The notes beneath the pieces are model-generated. The model searched no databases. It was not told the DNA's origin and saw only the letters and a list, made by a program, of their open reading frames with translations. Made by a program: the position numbers and the translations under genes. A stretch of 46,089 bases of DNA from Tubiluchus corallicola (Eukaryota > Priapulida > Priapulimorpha > Priapulimorphida > Tubiluchidae), in the NCBI GenBank assembly GCA_030141605.1, contig JAQGDQ010001092.1, positions 17,501 through 63,589 on the forward strand, in the 5' to 3' direction. Numbering within the stretch: position 1 is the first letter of the stretch; every line of letters starts with the position of its first letter. This document shows, in pieces, positions 1-11,900 of the stretch.

Positions 1-267
1 TTGTATCCACATCACTGAACAAAAGATTTCCACGCATTCTTGTGTGTCGTGTACATAAATTAACCCTGCTGGTTAAACACGCTTCACAAAGAACTCACAT
101 AGATCAACTGCCCTCTGGGCATTCGTGTAAAATCAATACTGCAATTGTTAAACTTTCAGTGCAGAAACATTTGTATCTCCGGACCAGATTGTGAGAAATT
201 AATATCAAATTCGACTCGAATATTTTATCTCTCCCATTATCCGAAATATTATTATAATATCACATGT

Positions 268-575
268 GATCACGCATAAGCTGTCGAATTGGTGTAGTTC
301 GTCAGAAGCTAACAATCTGAACTGAGAGGTACAGCGCCTGTTTTTTGTGCAATGCGTTTCCGAAATGCAGGCGATAGTGCCCATCTAACTAGGGAATGGC
401 GAAATGCATGTAGCAGCGAGGAACTAGTGACACGAACGCGAAATTGTGTTTGTGTGGTAATAATTCTTTCACGTAAGTCATTTTTGAATAAATAGTATGT
501 TTACTTTCAATATTTTAAAGAGTAGATTGTTTTGACTTACAGTTTAACATTGGGTCCGGTTTTGCTTTAACTCAA
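268..575 (+). repeat. Dispersed repeat family A, copy 1
   Basis: About 300 bp that recurs at 13098-13396 in the same orientation and, as a fragment, at 42198-42275 in the opposite orientation. Shared blocks include GAGGTACAGC, TGGTAATAATTC and AGAGTAGATTGTTTTGAC, and the copies end at a GGTTTTGCTTTAA motif. The second copy forms the interior of the foldback at 12732-13576, so the family is probably a non-autonomous DNA element. No coding capacity is visible. Confidence 0.7.
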
Positions 576-1270
576 GGAAGAAAATGGTAAGAAATTTTAA
601 AGTACGCCGCAAAAAAATTTTCATACAAAATTATATTACTTAACATTACGCTTAATTATTTTAAAAGGCTTTTCATGCGATCAGGAAAAGAAATTTTGCG
701 CCACCTAGTAAAACGGCACTGCACCGCCATCCCAGTGTGCACCACTGGCTCACAAAAATGACATAATCGATTTTATTAACAATATAAAGTATTTTTTACT
801 TTTCCTCAGTGGTGAAGAGTGCGTTACGAATGCTCTGATCATTTTTTCAAGTTTTTCACAAGGTTATCTAAACTTATTTCAAACGACTTACCGTTAAAAC
901 TTACAAGTTTTATACAGCGTTGCTGCTACTGCAAGCTGTGTATGCAATATGACAGCACGAACGTTTTACAAAATTTCAAGACGATTTTTAAGCTTTATTT
1001 ATGAATCATGTGTTTTGTGCTTTAAACTAAACTTGGCTAATAGAACGCAAATGCAAAAAATCGAATTTTCAGGAATCGAACCACAGATTAAATGTCCAAG
1101 ATCGTCACCATTATATTGTACATCCATCGCTAATCATTTTTCCAACCGTTTCTCTAAGGTTTCCCCTATTAAACCAGCTGAAAACAACCCCAATTACACA
1201 GAGGATTCCTTTAGCAAATAAACCATCTGCCATGCTTCACGAAATTGGAGCTTGTCGTTCGTGTTTGTGT
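576..1270. other. No gene seen; part resembles the 45.8-kb flank
   Basis: Short random frames only. The stretch from about 730 to 860 (a GTGCACCACT motif, then GCG-TACGAATGCTCTGAT about 80 bp later) recurs at 45830-45960, so this region is at least partly a dispersed repeat. Positions 1-267 also hold nothing recognisable. Confidence 0.5.
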
Positions 1271-2410
1271 GTTTTGGTTTCATGGTTGAGTTTTTGCAGT
1301 GTGGCATGTCGTAAAGAACTACTGTACAATCACAAACTTGAGATTAACCCGTTGCTGAACATGGAGGGAGCTCGTGTGACCAATGGGTTTTGGTTTCATG
1401 GTTGAGTTTTTGCAGTGTGGCATGTCGTAAAGAACTACTGTACAACCACAAACTTGAGATTAACCCGATGCTGAACATGGAGGGAGCTCGTGTGACCAAT
1501 GTGTTTTGGTTTCATGGTTGAGTTTTTGCAGTGTGGCATGTCATAAAGAACTACTGTACAATCACAAACTTGAGATTAACCCGATCCTGAACATGGCGGG
1601 AGCTCGTGTGACCAATGTGTTTTGGTTTCGTGGTTGAGTTTTTGCAGTGTGGCATGTCGTAAAGAACTACTGTACAATCACAAACTTGAGATTAACCCGT
1701 TGCTGAACATGGAGGGAGCTCGTGTGACCAATGTGTTTTGGTTTCATGGTTGAGTTTTTGCAGTGTGGCATGTCGTAAAGAACTACTGTACAATCACAAA
1801 CTTGAGATTAACCCGATGCTGAACATGGAGGGAGCTCATGTGACCAATGGGCTTTGGTTTCATGGTTGAGTTTTTGCAGTGTGGCATGTCGTAAAGAACT
1901 ACTGTACAATCACAAACTTGAGATTAACCCGATGCTGAACATGGAGGGAGCTCATGTGACCAATGTGTTTTGGTTTCATGGTTGAGTTTTTGCAGTGTGG
2001 CATGTCGTAAAGAACTGCTGTACAACCACAAACTTGAGATTAACCCGTTGCTGAACATGGAGGGAGCTCGTGTGACCAATGTGTTTTGGTTTCATGGTTG
2101 AGTTTTTGCAGTGTGGCATGTCGTAAAGAACTACTGTACAACCACAAACTTGAGATTAACCCTTTGCTGAACATGGAGGCAGCTCGTGTGACCAATGTGT
2201 TTTGGTTTGATGGTTGAGTTTTTGCAGTGTGGCATGTCGTAAAGAACTACTGTACAATCACAAACTTGAGATTAACCCGATGCTGAACATGGAGGGAGCT
2301 CGTGTGACCAATGTGTTTTGGTTTCATGGTCGAGTTTTTGCAGTGTGGCGTGTCGTAAAGAACTACTGTACAATCACAAACTTGAGATTAACCCGCTGCT
2401 TAACATGGAG
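1271..2410 (+). repeat. 116-bp satellite array, about 10 copies
   Basis: The landmark GTTTTGGTTTCATGGTTGAG starts at 1271, 1387, 1503 and 1619 and continues at exactly 116-bp spacing to about 2315. Copies differ by a few substitutions (for example CATGTCGT or CATGTCAT, ACAATC or ACAACC) and show almost no indels. The last copy stops abruptly after ACATGGAGGGA and runs directly into a tetranucleotide tract. Small ORFs here simply read through the repeat. Confidence 0.95.
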
Positions 2411-2420
2411 GGACATACAT

Positions 2421-2481
<61 letters not shown>

Positions 2482-2920
2482 GTGACTGACTGACTGACTG
2501 ACTGACTGACTGACTGACTGACTGACTGACTGACTGACTGACTGACTGACTGACTGACCGACTAACTAACAAACTAACTAACGAACAACCAACCAGCCAG
2601 CCAGCGAGCCAGCTAACCAACCAAACAGGCACCCAACCAACTAACCAACTCCTGCCTGCCTACCTACGTACCCACCTACTCACCTACCTACCTGTCTACC
2701 TATATACTTACCTGTCTACGTACCTACCTACCCACCTACCTACTAAACCACCAGCCCACCCACCTACCTACCTACCTACCTAGCTACCTACCTGCCTGTC
2801 TAGCTACATACCTTCCTGCCTACCTACCTAGCTACCAACCTACCCACTCACCCACCTACCTACCTACCTGTCTAGCTATCTACCTACTTGCCTACCTATC
2901 TATTAAACTAACTAACTAAT
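2411..2920. repeat. Motif-drifting tetranucleotide microsatellite tract
   Basis: Begins as (CAGA)n, becomes (GACT)n, then TAAC-, CAGC- and CAAC-type units, and finally (CTAC)n with scattered CTGC, CTGT and CTAG variants. Four-base periodicity is kept throughout while the unit sequence changes. The reading frames across it (Ser-Val-Cys-Leu-like) are artefacts. Confidence 0.93.
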
Positions 2921-3727
2921 TAGCTATCTTTGGCGATTTCGCAGAGTGTGTGCGGTCTACTTATTTCACACGTGTTATACGAAATGCCTAGGAATTTTAT
3001 AAAATGTCTAAATTTTACAAATTTCATGTAAAGTTATACTGTCCCGTGGATCACGGAACTTCTCTTTGCGGACACATATAAAGTGGGTCACGATCTCTAC
3101 CCTAATGAGTTCTATACAGAAATAAACTTATCAGAAAAAAACTGTAATGGCGGATTTAACCTGAGAACACTTTGTAAAAACAAGAGGCTTTTAGCGCGCT
3201 TGTAGTGCTTTATCGAGTGCTGTACTTGAAAAAAACCCGAAAAACTAAAAAAGGACGATTTGAAAATGAGGACATTTTTTTACCCTCAGAATCTCAAAAG
3301 TCAGTTTCAACGTTCGAAAAAAATGCGCACAAAACCGCGCCCGACCACGCCCTTTTCCAGTGCATGGCAACTGGGCAAAGTAGAACCTCCTGAACGTGTG
3401 TCAATACAATCCAAGAAAGATTTGTGATAAGAATAATACAATCCATTTTCTTTTGTGAATTAAGCTGAGAGATTTGGTAATAGTCACAGCGCAGCGCATC
3501 CACAACCTTCAGGGAAACTGATATAATTATTTTATGAAATAATGTACTAAACAACAGTAAGCTTAGAGTTAGGTAAACATGGAAGGTCTGTTATGATGAT
3601 GTACACAGGGATGAGAATTTTCCGCGGATACGCAGAATTCCAAGTTTTTGGAAGACCAGTAGTGCCATTTTTGAAAATCGCGTAAATTCGTTCAGAAAAT
3701 TTTTACGGACCCAGTACATTATTTCAC
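2921..3727. other. No gene seen
   Basis: AT-rich sequence with only short frames; no splice-bounded open frame, tRNA or clear repeat was recognised. Confidence 0.5.
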
Positions 3728-3910
3728 AAGCTGACCGCTAGTTGGCAGGCCGTCACTTTGTTTACATCACGTACATCAATGTAACCACGTGTATATCTAC
3801 GTATAAAAATATAGAATCAATTGTGTGGAGTTATTTGAATCAATTGCAGACAGTTTTGCATAGGAGCAGCCAGTACTTAGGCATTTTTGAGACAATTAGG
3901 TATCATGTAT
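3728..3910 (-). repeat. Dispersed repeat family C, copy 1
   Basis: Inverted relative to 15184-15400: the shared order is a GACCGCTAG(T/A)TGGCAGG block, a TTTGTTTACATC block, a GGAGTTATT(T/C)GA block, TTTTGCATAGGAGC, and a terminal TTTTTGAGACAATT. The 15-kb copy extends further, and its extension (15128-15183) matches 33371-33432. Noncoding, probably a degraded mobile element. Confidence 0.6.
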
Positions 3911-4339
3911 CCTTGATAGTTGGGTATTTTAAATTATGCATGAAACAAGGTAATTGATATTTTAAGTCCACTTAGAGGCTCTCTATGGTCACAAAATTGC
4001 AATTTGTTGCTGGCTGCGCGGCCCCAAAACCCCTGGCCTGTTTCAGAGTTTTTTGCAATTTGTCATTATCATCCCTGTGTACGGGATGGTATATTTCCTT
4101 TTGCTGGGGGGTACAGAATCAACGTGTAACAGCACGGAACAATTTATTACCAAGGAGTTTATAATTACACACAGAATTTAACCCTTTACCAACCAAGAGG
4201 TTTTCATACTACAATAAACACCAAGCGGGATTAAAAATTACCCGCACGAAAGTTTTGCTTAATATGTGTTACTAACTGGACAGAATGACCAACTGGCAGG
4301 GCCTAAGCTAGGCCTGGGGTAGTGGGACGTGTGCGGGCA
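3911..4339. other. No gene seen
   Basis: Only one weak item: an ATG at 3940 followed by AAA CAA G and a GTAATT donor-like site at 3950, whose phase would fit the dispanin exon at 5909. It is too short to accept as an exon. Confidence 0.4.
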
Positions 4340-4355
4340 GGGGGGGGGGGGGGGG
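4340..4355 (+). repeat. Poly(G) run of 16
   Basis: Homopolymer run of G just upstream of the 25-bp minisatellite. Its true length is uncertain because such runs are error-prone in sequencing. Confidence 0.85.
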
Positions 4356-4367
4356 CGCCACCACCGG

Positions 4368-5390
4368 ATCTCAACCCTGCCAAACGTGCTGGGTCTCAAC
4401 CCGCCAAACGTACTGGGTCTCGACACTGCCAAACATGCTGGGTCTCAACCCCGCGAAACGTACTGGATCTCAACCCCGCGAAACGTGCTGGGTCTCAACC
4501 CCGCTAAATGTGCTGGGTCTCAACCCCGCCAAACGTGCTGAGTCTCAACCCCGCCAAGCATCCTGGGTCTCAACCCCGCCAAACGTGCTGAGTCTCAACC
4601 CCGCCAAACGTGCTGGGTCTCAACCCCGCCAAACGTGCTGGATCTCAACCCTGCCAAATGTACTGGGTCTCAACCCCGCCAAGCGTACTGGGTCTCAACC
4701 CCGCCAAACGTGCTGGGTCTCAACCCCGCCAAGCGTACTGGGTCTCAACCCCGCCAAACGTGCTAATCTCAACCCTGCCAAACGTACTGGGTCTCAACCC
4801 CGCCAAACGTACTGGGTCTCAACCCGCCAAACGTACTGGGTCTCAACCCGCCAAACGTACTGGGTCTCAACCCGCCAAACGTACTGGGTCTCAACCCCGC
4901 CAAACGTACTGGGTCTCAACCCTGCCAAACGTGCTGGGTCTCAACCCCGCCAAACGTACTGGGTCTCAACCCCGCTAAACGTGCTGAGTCTCAACCCGCC
5001 AAACGTACTGGGTCTCAACGTACTGGGTCTCAACCCCGCCAAGCATCCTGGGTCTCAACCCTGCCAAACGTGCTGGGTCTCAACCCCGCCAAGCGTGCTG
5101 GGTCTCAACCCCGCCAAACGTGCTGCATCTCAACCCTGCCAAACGTACTGGGTCTCAACCCCGCCAAGCGTGTTGAGTCTCAACCCCGCCAAACGTGCTG
5201 GGTCTCAACCCCGCCAAGCGTGTTGAGTCTCAACCCCGCCAAACGTGCTGCATCTCAACCCTGCCAAACGTACTGGGTCTCAACCCCGCCAAGCGTGTTG
5301 AGTCTCAACCCCGCCAAACGTGCTGGGTCTCAACCCCGCCAAGCGTGTTGAGTCTCAACCCCGCCAAACGTGCCGAGTCTCAACCTGCTA
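4368..5390 (+). repeat. 25-bp minisatellite, about 40 copies
   Basis: Tandem unit close to GGGTCTCAACCCCGCCAAACG plus TGCT or TACT. Copies vary at a few sites (CTGCC or CCGCC, AAACG or AAGCG, TGCT, TACT or TGTT), and a few units carry short deletions, including several CAACCCGCC units near 4820-4890. Two or three frames stay open for most of the array and give LNPAKRAGSQPR-like peptides; there is no flanking signal for a gene. The array ends at 5390 before unique sequence. Confidence 0.95.
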
Positions 5391-5908
5391 CCATGTATAA
5401 CAACTGTGATTTTCTGTCCACGTGGCCAATCTGCTAAAACCCTGACGATTTACGTAGATGGTCGTTGATTCTAGTTCAAATGGTTTTTTCCTAGTGTCCA
5501 TATACGCAGGAAATATGGCCTATCTTACAACGCAATAAAGGTAATAAAGGGAAACCAAAGGTTTCACGTTCAAATCCAGGCTGAGTTCTTTTGTTCAAGT
5601 TTGGTTCTGAAGTTTGATAATTGTGTGTTCCTTTCAACATCTAGAAAACATATTTATTTATTTATTTATTAAATATATCCACAACGATCATTACAGTCAT
5701 TGCACATAAAAGTATTTAATAACATATTTATTATTATGTACACAAGATGCCAAGCTGCAAATGACCCGTGGGGTCATATTTCGTGTAATAGAACTGTTAA
5801 TTTGATCATTTGATAACTATTATCAAATAATTTGTAACTTGGTAGCTGATACTTTGACAACTAATTTGGCAAGTATCAATTTTAGAAGAAAAAATATTTT
5901 CTTTGCAG
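5391..5908. other. Region upstream of dispanin exon; SINE-like remnant
   Basis: Contains CACGTTCAAATCCAGGC near 5569, which resembles a tRNA B-box and suggests a degraded tRNA-derived SINE, and an ATTT-rich tract near 5655. The end (5890-5908) is the pyrimidine-rich acceptor ending TTTGCAG for the exon at 5909. Confidence 0.4.
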
Positions 5909-8900
5909 AGGAACCACCTCCAAAGCCTACACATCCAACAGGAGTCGCATACGTCACCTACGCCACGCCAGGTTTCGACCAACCAGGGACATTACCGTAT
6001 CAACATGGCTACCCACAAGGTGATCCAAGATATCTGCCACCAGGAGGCGGTCAACCACACGACGGACTAAATCCGAATGTGGCGCCATCCGGTTGGCATC
6101 CTGAGCACTATACCGGATATCCAGCAGATCGGAGTGAACCTCCTCCGCCGTACTTGCAAAATGGGACTCCGCTGGAGAGCAGACCAATGTGGCAGCCAGA
6201 ACCAATTTCGTCTCAACCAAAGCCGTCTTCAGGTGTAACTGTAAGTACACGTGATTTGAAGTTTAAGGTATAAGGTTGCAAGTTCGAGTCGTGCTACTGG
6301 TGAAATTATTCTAATATATTATAATTCCCATATTGTTAACTCGTAAAAATTTGTCAACACTTCAACACTTGCTTTTAGCGAGATGGAATGAATTGTTACA
6401 TAATATATGAGAGAGCTCTTCTGAGTCTTGTCATCTTTAACATGAAGAAAACGTTGAGTAAGCTTTATAGTCCTAAAAGAGGTTATTTATTTATTTAGCC
6501 CCAACGAGTATCATCGTCTGAGTAGTAAAGTGGTATCACGTTGGCAGCACGAATCTATTCAGACGATGAGGCTCGTAAGGGCTAAATCTCTCGAAAAAAG
6601 AAATAATCTGTTTTGAAACTATAAAGGGTACTCAACGTTTTCTTCACGTTAAAGATGACAAGACTCAGAAGAGCTCTCTCATATTCCATGTAACAATTCA
6701 TTCCATCTCGCAAAACGCAAGTGTTGACACATCTACATGAGTTAGCAATGTGAGAACTATAATATATTAGAAAAATATCACCAATAACGCGATTCGAACT
6801 TGCAACTTTAATCCTGAAACTTCAAACCAATTTGTTTATGAGACTATAGATGTAATTCAATGTTTTCATCATGTTGAATTAGTACATTATTAGTTTCTTT
6901 AATTTATTTAGACTTTACGTTAGCTAACCCTGTGCATATATACATATATAGATATATATAGAAATATAGTAATACATACATATGGATGTATTACTATATT
7001 AATATATATTCTAAATATGCCTACTACACCCACCGCTGAACGGGCTATCTATCCATACCCAGTACATCCCTCGGCCCGTTCCCGTTCTCTACATCTCAGC
7101 CGTATAACTTTTGCAATTTTTTGCAAAAAACGGTCGAAAAGGGGGCATTTTTGGAGGTTTTTCGCCCCCCCCCTTACTTCCGGTGGGCCCAATTCGAAAA
7201 ATAAACCATCAATGGCACGACACTAGATCGAGACCTTTCGTTTGATATATAGATCGCCGCAAATGGTGCCCTCGTCCGGGCGTAGCCTCGAATCTTATAT
7301 ATATATAAATAAATAAATATATATACCAAGAATATTAATATAAGGGATAGGTATAGAAATATATGTGTATATTCCTATATAATATATAACATAATATACA
7401 TATGATCTTATAATTTTTATTGCATTTTTGGTATTATTTTTATATGGTCTCAGCTACCGGAATAAAAAATTGAAATAAGTTGTTCAATTGGGCATTGCTC
7501 GGGTGATTTTTGTCTTTTGCAAATGAAAAATGTCTCTTAGCGCAAAACGTACCATATGTTCACGATTGACGAGCCTTTTGCAAGTTTTTTGCAGCTTTGT
7601 TAGGCAGATGAGATAAGACCATTTTTTCTATTTCTTGGTATCCCTCTAGAGGCTTTCCATACTAGTAAATACCGGCGACTGCTATAAATTGACATCTTGG
7701 CCTTTAAATAAACTTGCCGAAGGAGTCATAATAAACGGAAACCGCGTGTTCAGCTCAAATCAAAGGAAGGCATACGGATCTTTAAAGCTGTAAAGGACTT
7801 TAATGGGAACTCATCGAAAGCGTTCACGCGACGGGCAAAAGCTGTAAACTCTATTTATACAACCCTTTTTCGCCTTTCAGGTATTTAGCCCTGTTTGCCG
7901 TTTCCGTAACATTATCATTTCAAATAGCAACGAATGTGAGTGCTGCTTTAAAGGAAGAACCAATCCGCGAACAGCATTTTAATATACAACTAGCAAAGGC
8001 CCCGCAAAAAATTTTGCTTATAAATACACGTATAATCAAAAATACGCAAACATCCTACCTAGTGTTTGTTTACTTACCTAACGCAAAGCCAGCAGCAGCA
8101 GCTTTTACTGAATTAAAGTTATAGGCAGAGTATAATGGATGACGGCAGAACAATGGCTCTGCGTCAGCCATTTCCTAAGCGAAAATTGCCGAAAATGGAA
8201 CATCTAATTAACTTGTCGCCACTCCTCTTCATGGACCTGCCCAAAAATATATCCTACATCATCGTTTACCCCTGTTCTTCCTCTTTCTAAGGAGCTATAT
8301 ATCTCCTTCCGAGAGTCCCACCAGGCGCCGCTAGAACGTTTTTTCTGCATGCTGTTTGGTCAAAATTTCGAAAAAATCGCGGGTTGGGTCTCCATATTGA
8401 AGTCATCACACAAGATACCCGCATAGAATGCTTTGCTTAAAATGTAAAGAAATTTAAATATTTTTATCTCCCGCCAAACGAACGTTGATGCCCCCAAATT
8501 TGAAAAAAATGACGTAAACTGGTGTCTACTGGGCAGCGTGAATGCTGCGAAGACAAGCTGTGATGAAGGTACGCGTTGAGAAATTTCTACAGTTCACTCA
8601 GAAGTTCAGTTATTCCAGCATTGTATTTAAATGTGTTTATGTAAAAATTAGTCATTTGATCAATTATGACCAAGATTAAAGTGGTTAGATAACTTTAACC
8701 CACAGGATTGTACCGTAAAATATGTAAGTAGTATACATTAATTGCATAGTAATAGTAAAAGATGAGTTGTTAAATTGTGTTAAAAGTGTTAAATTAAATT
8801 ATGCTAAACCATAAGTCTGATGAAATGTTGGCATGAGGCCCAGTTAAGGTGTGGTATCACGTGATCAAGTGATTCAGAATCGAACTTAGCGTAGGCGGTC

Positions 8901-11900
8901 GGTGCGCCGAAGCTTACGGCGCACGATAGTTTAGTAAAAGCTTTGTGATGCCTACACCTCATCAGATGAGATCAGAGACTGGAGAAGAGCAGACCCTACC
9001 AGGGAGCTTGGCATTACTATCTATTATGCTATTTACTGTGCTTAATGTTTGATAAACGTGTTGTTTCTTACCTTGACTCTTGATAGTCTTACCATCCCAG
9101 AAACACCAATATTCGGCTAGCAACGCAAAACAGCAAATACACAAACAACGCAACCAATTATTTTACTGTAATTAGTTTACAGATTTTTGTTGACTTTCAG
9201 ATACATGTGTAAACTTGCGAGCATACAGTAGGTACTGGGTGGGTTACTTAGTTTATAGAGTTCGCTCTGTAACTCAAAAAAATTGCTGCAGCACTTGGTA
9301 GAATAAGTGTTTATATTGCACGGTAACCAGATGAAGCCATTTATCACCAAAATAAGCGCCCCCAAACGTGAAGTGATCGCGATTTTAAATTGAAATTATC
9401 AACTACACGAGGCGCTTATCACAATTTCATTGCTGAAGCTTTCAAACATTTTTCTCAAATATCAGAATAAGCTCAACTTCCCGAGAGATTTGACTTTTGC
9501 ATTAAAGGAAGACAGGGCGATTTTTCATATACTACCTCATTTTCGAGTCTCATAAAATGTAGTAATATGATTTTGACGAATAACTACATTCTTTTTCTTC
9601 TTGTGTTATAGCGCTTTTTTATCAACAGGTTTTGCAATTATAGTCTTGCATTTTGTTTGATCTTAGTATATTCTTTATTATTTTATCGTCTATAATTAAT
9701 GTCTTATTTATTGTAAATGCAATTCTATTCATTTTTAGCACCAATTTTTGTATATAAAAAACCTTTCTATCTATCTCTCTATCACTGCTCGCAATTCTCG
9801 CAGGATGTTTCTCTAAGGTATACAATGACAGAAACATATATATGTATATCTATAACCATATATATATATATATATATATATAGTAATCTTTATTTGCCAT
9901 AAAAATCGATATTCATAACTATAAAAGCACAAAAGAACATCGCAGCACGAGAATAAAATTCACACAACTGTTAAAGGCAAATGCGTCTAGTGCAAACTGA
10001 AAACTACTGTGCCAAAAATTTAAAGCAAAATATACATTATAATGTTACAAATTATAATAGACTATATACAATATATACATACAATTTAAAATGGACGTTG
10101 GTAAATGAAATTAGCGGATGAATATATATTATCGTTTACGCATGTAGGGTTTTCAAAACGATTTAATGCATATATTTTTAATTTTGATTTGAATTCGTCG
10201 AAAGACTTGATTTGTTTTAAATTTCATGACAGGGTATTCCAAAGTTGAACTCCTTGTTTAGTGATAGAATTGTTGCCGTATTTGTTATTAGTGCGTATTT
10301 GTTTAATATTGTATATTCTTGAAAGATTATAGTTAACAGTATCGTCTGCACGTACCTGTAGTGTGAACGAGCCCTTACAATAATTACGCGTTTCATTTAG
10401 CTTATCGTAACATAGTAGATTTTTTATTACTGTGAAATGTATATTTGTCAGCTTTTATTTTGCCTAGTACATCCCAGGTCTGTATATGTTCTTCCTTACA
10501 AGTCTCCACACGTTTGTCTTTTAAAACTTATTACAGTGTGTTGAAAAATAATTTTCTTAATAAATGCAAACAGCTTACCGTGTTAATGGATAAACCGGAT
10601 AAGGGTATTGGCGCTTTATATTATAGTGTAGAACATCGAATACTCATTAACTTCCTGACTTTGGTTTAGCGTATTCCTTTTTAAATGCTTTAAAAATTGT
10701 CTGAGGAATGCACATCAAAACTGCTTAATACTTAGATATTATATTAGCATTTTTATATATTGTTCATTTTAATAGTTGGAAGAGTAATTATTATTTTCAT
10801 AATCATCTTAGAGCTAGGTCGGTGAAAATTATTATTGAAATTTAAATTAAAGGAAGACCGGATGATTGTTTAGACTCAATCTCATTTTAATTTACTGTCC
10901 AAAATAACTGAACACAGCTATTGCTTACGTCAAAAACTAACTACACTTTTAGCAATGGCAGGCATCTTCCCTTGCGCGTCCACCATGTTTGCATAAGTGT
11001 TACTGTTTAAACGCATGATGTCACGAAAAATGGGTTCTACGTCATATGACGTCAGAAACTAACACTGCAGTTCATGGTTATCACGGTACCGCCTTCTATT
11101 TGCCGGGCACGCGAATGTGACAAAAAGGCGCCGCTGCCAATCTTAGTAGATTCACTGAGCCGCGCGTAGCTTTGAAAGTTTAACAAAATTTGAGTATCCG
11201 AGATAAATCTAAGCTTTGATTTAAAATAAGCTATTGTAGTTTTTAATATTTCGGAGCGTACGTTATTCTGAACTCGTGTTTACACAATCATCCGCTTTTC
11301 CTTTAATATTAGCAGAAGTGACTGTATTGATTCAAGCGTGATGTTTTACAAAAACGTCTGAGCTTGAAAGATGCTAATGAAATATTTCGCATTCTTTAAT
11401 GACGTCTTCATAATTAATGAGTTTTTGAATTTACGTGCCTCTGTTTATATCAGCAGTTTCGATTTCAGATCACAGACAAACCGCCGAAAGATTACATGCT
11501 ACAGGCAATACTGGTGTGCTATTTCTGTTGTTGCCCGATAGGATGCGCTGCAATTTACTTTTCTAACAAGGTAAGCTGAAATCATAGTAATTTTCATAGG
11601 TTTCATAGTAATTTTGCTTAAGTAACTGAAGTGAAACAAAATGAGAATATGAACAGTTATTATTCGGTTTATTAACGAAACTGGAGGAACTTGGTATCAA
11701 CCTTGTATCGATCCCTTGCCGGAAAGATCCCGAGACGCGCTAATCTGTTTCCTTCCATATGCATAAAACTTCAGTTCTGTACAAGGGTTATGGGTATCGA
11801 GTTGTTTGAACCACCAGCAAAAGCAGAAATGCTGAAACTTCTGATTTACAATGTGTTGATGAATAAGTTCACACTGAAGTGAAAACCAAATGAAATTTAT

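Noticed and set aside
4322-5437. Overlapping ORFs of 263, 122, 93 and 80 codons
   Set aside because: Products of the 25-bp minisatellite, switching frame with each unit; no start or splice evidence.
5954-6250. 98-codon minus-strand ORF opposite the dispanin exon
   Set aside because: Shadow of the proline-rich exon; the plus strand has matching splice sites and phase.
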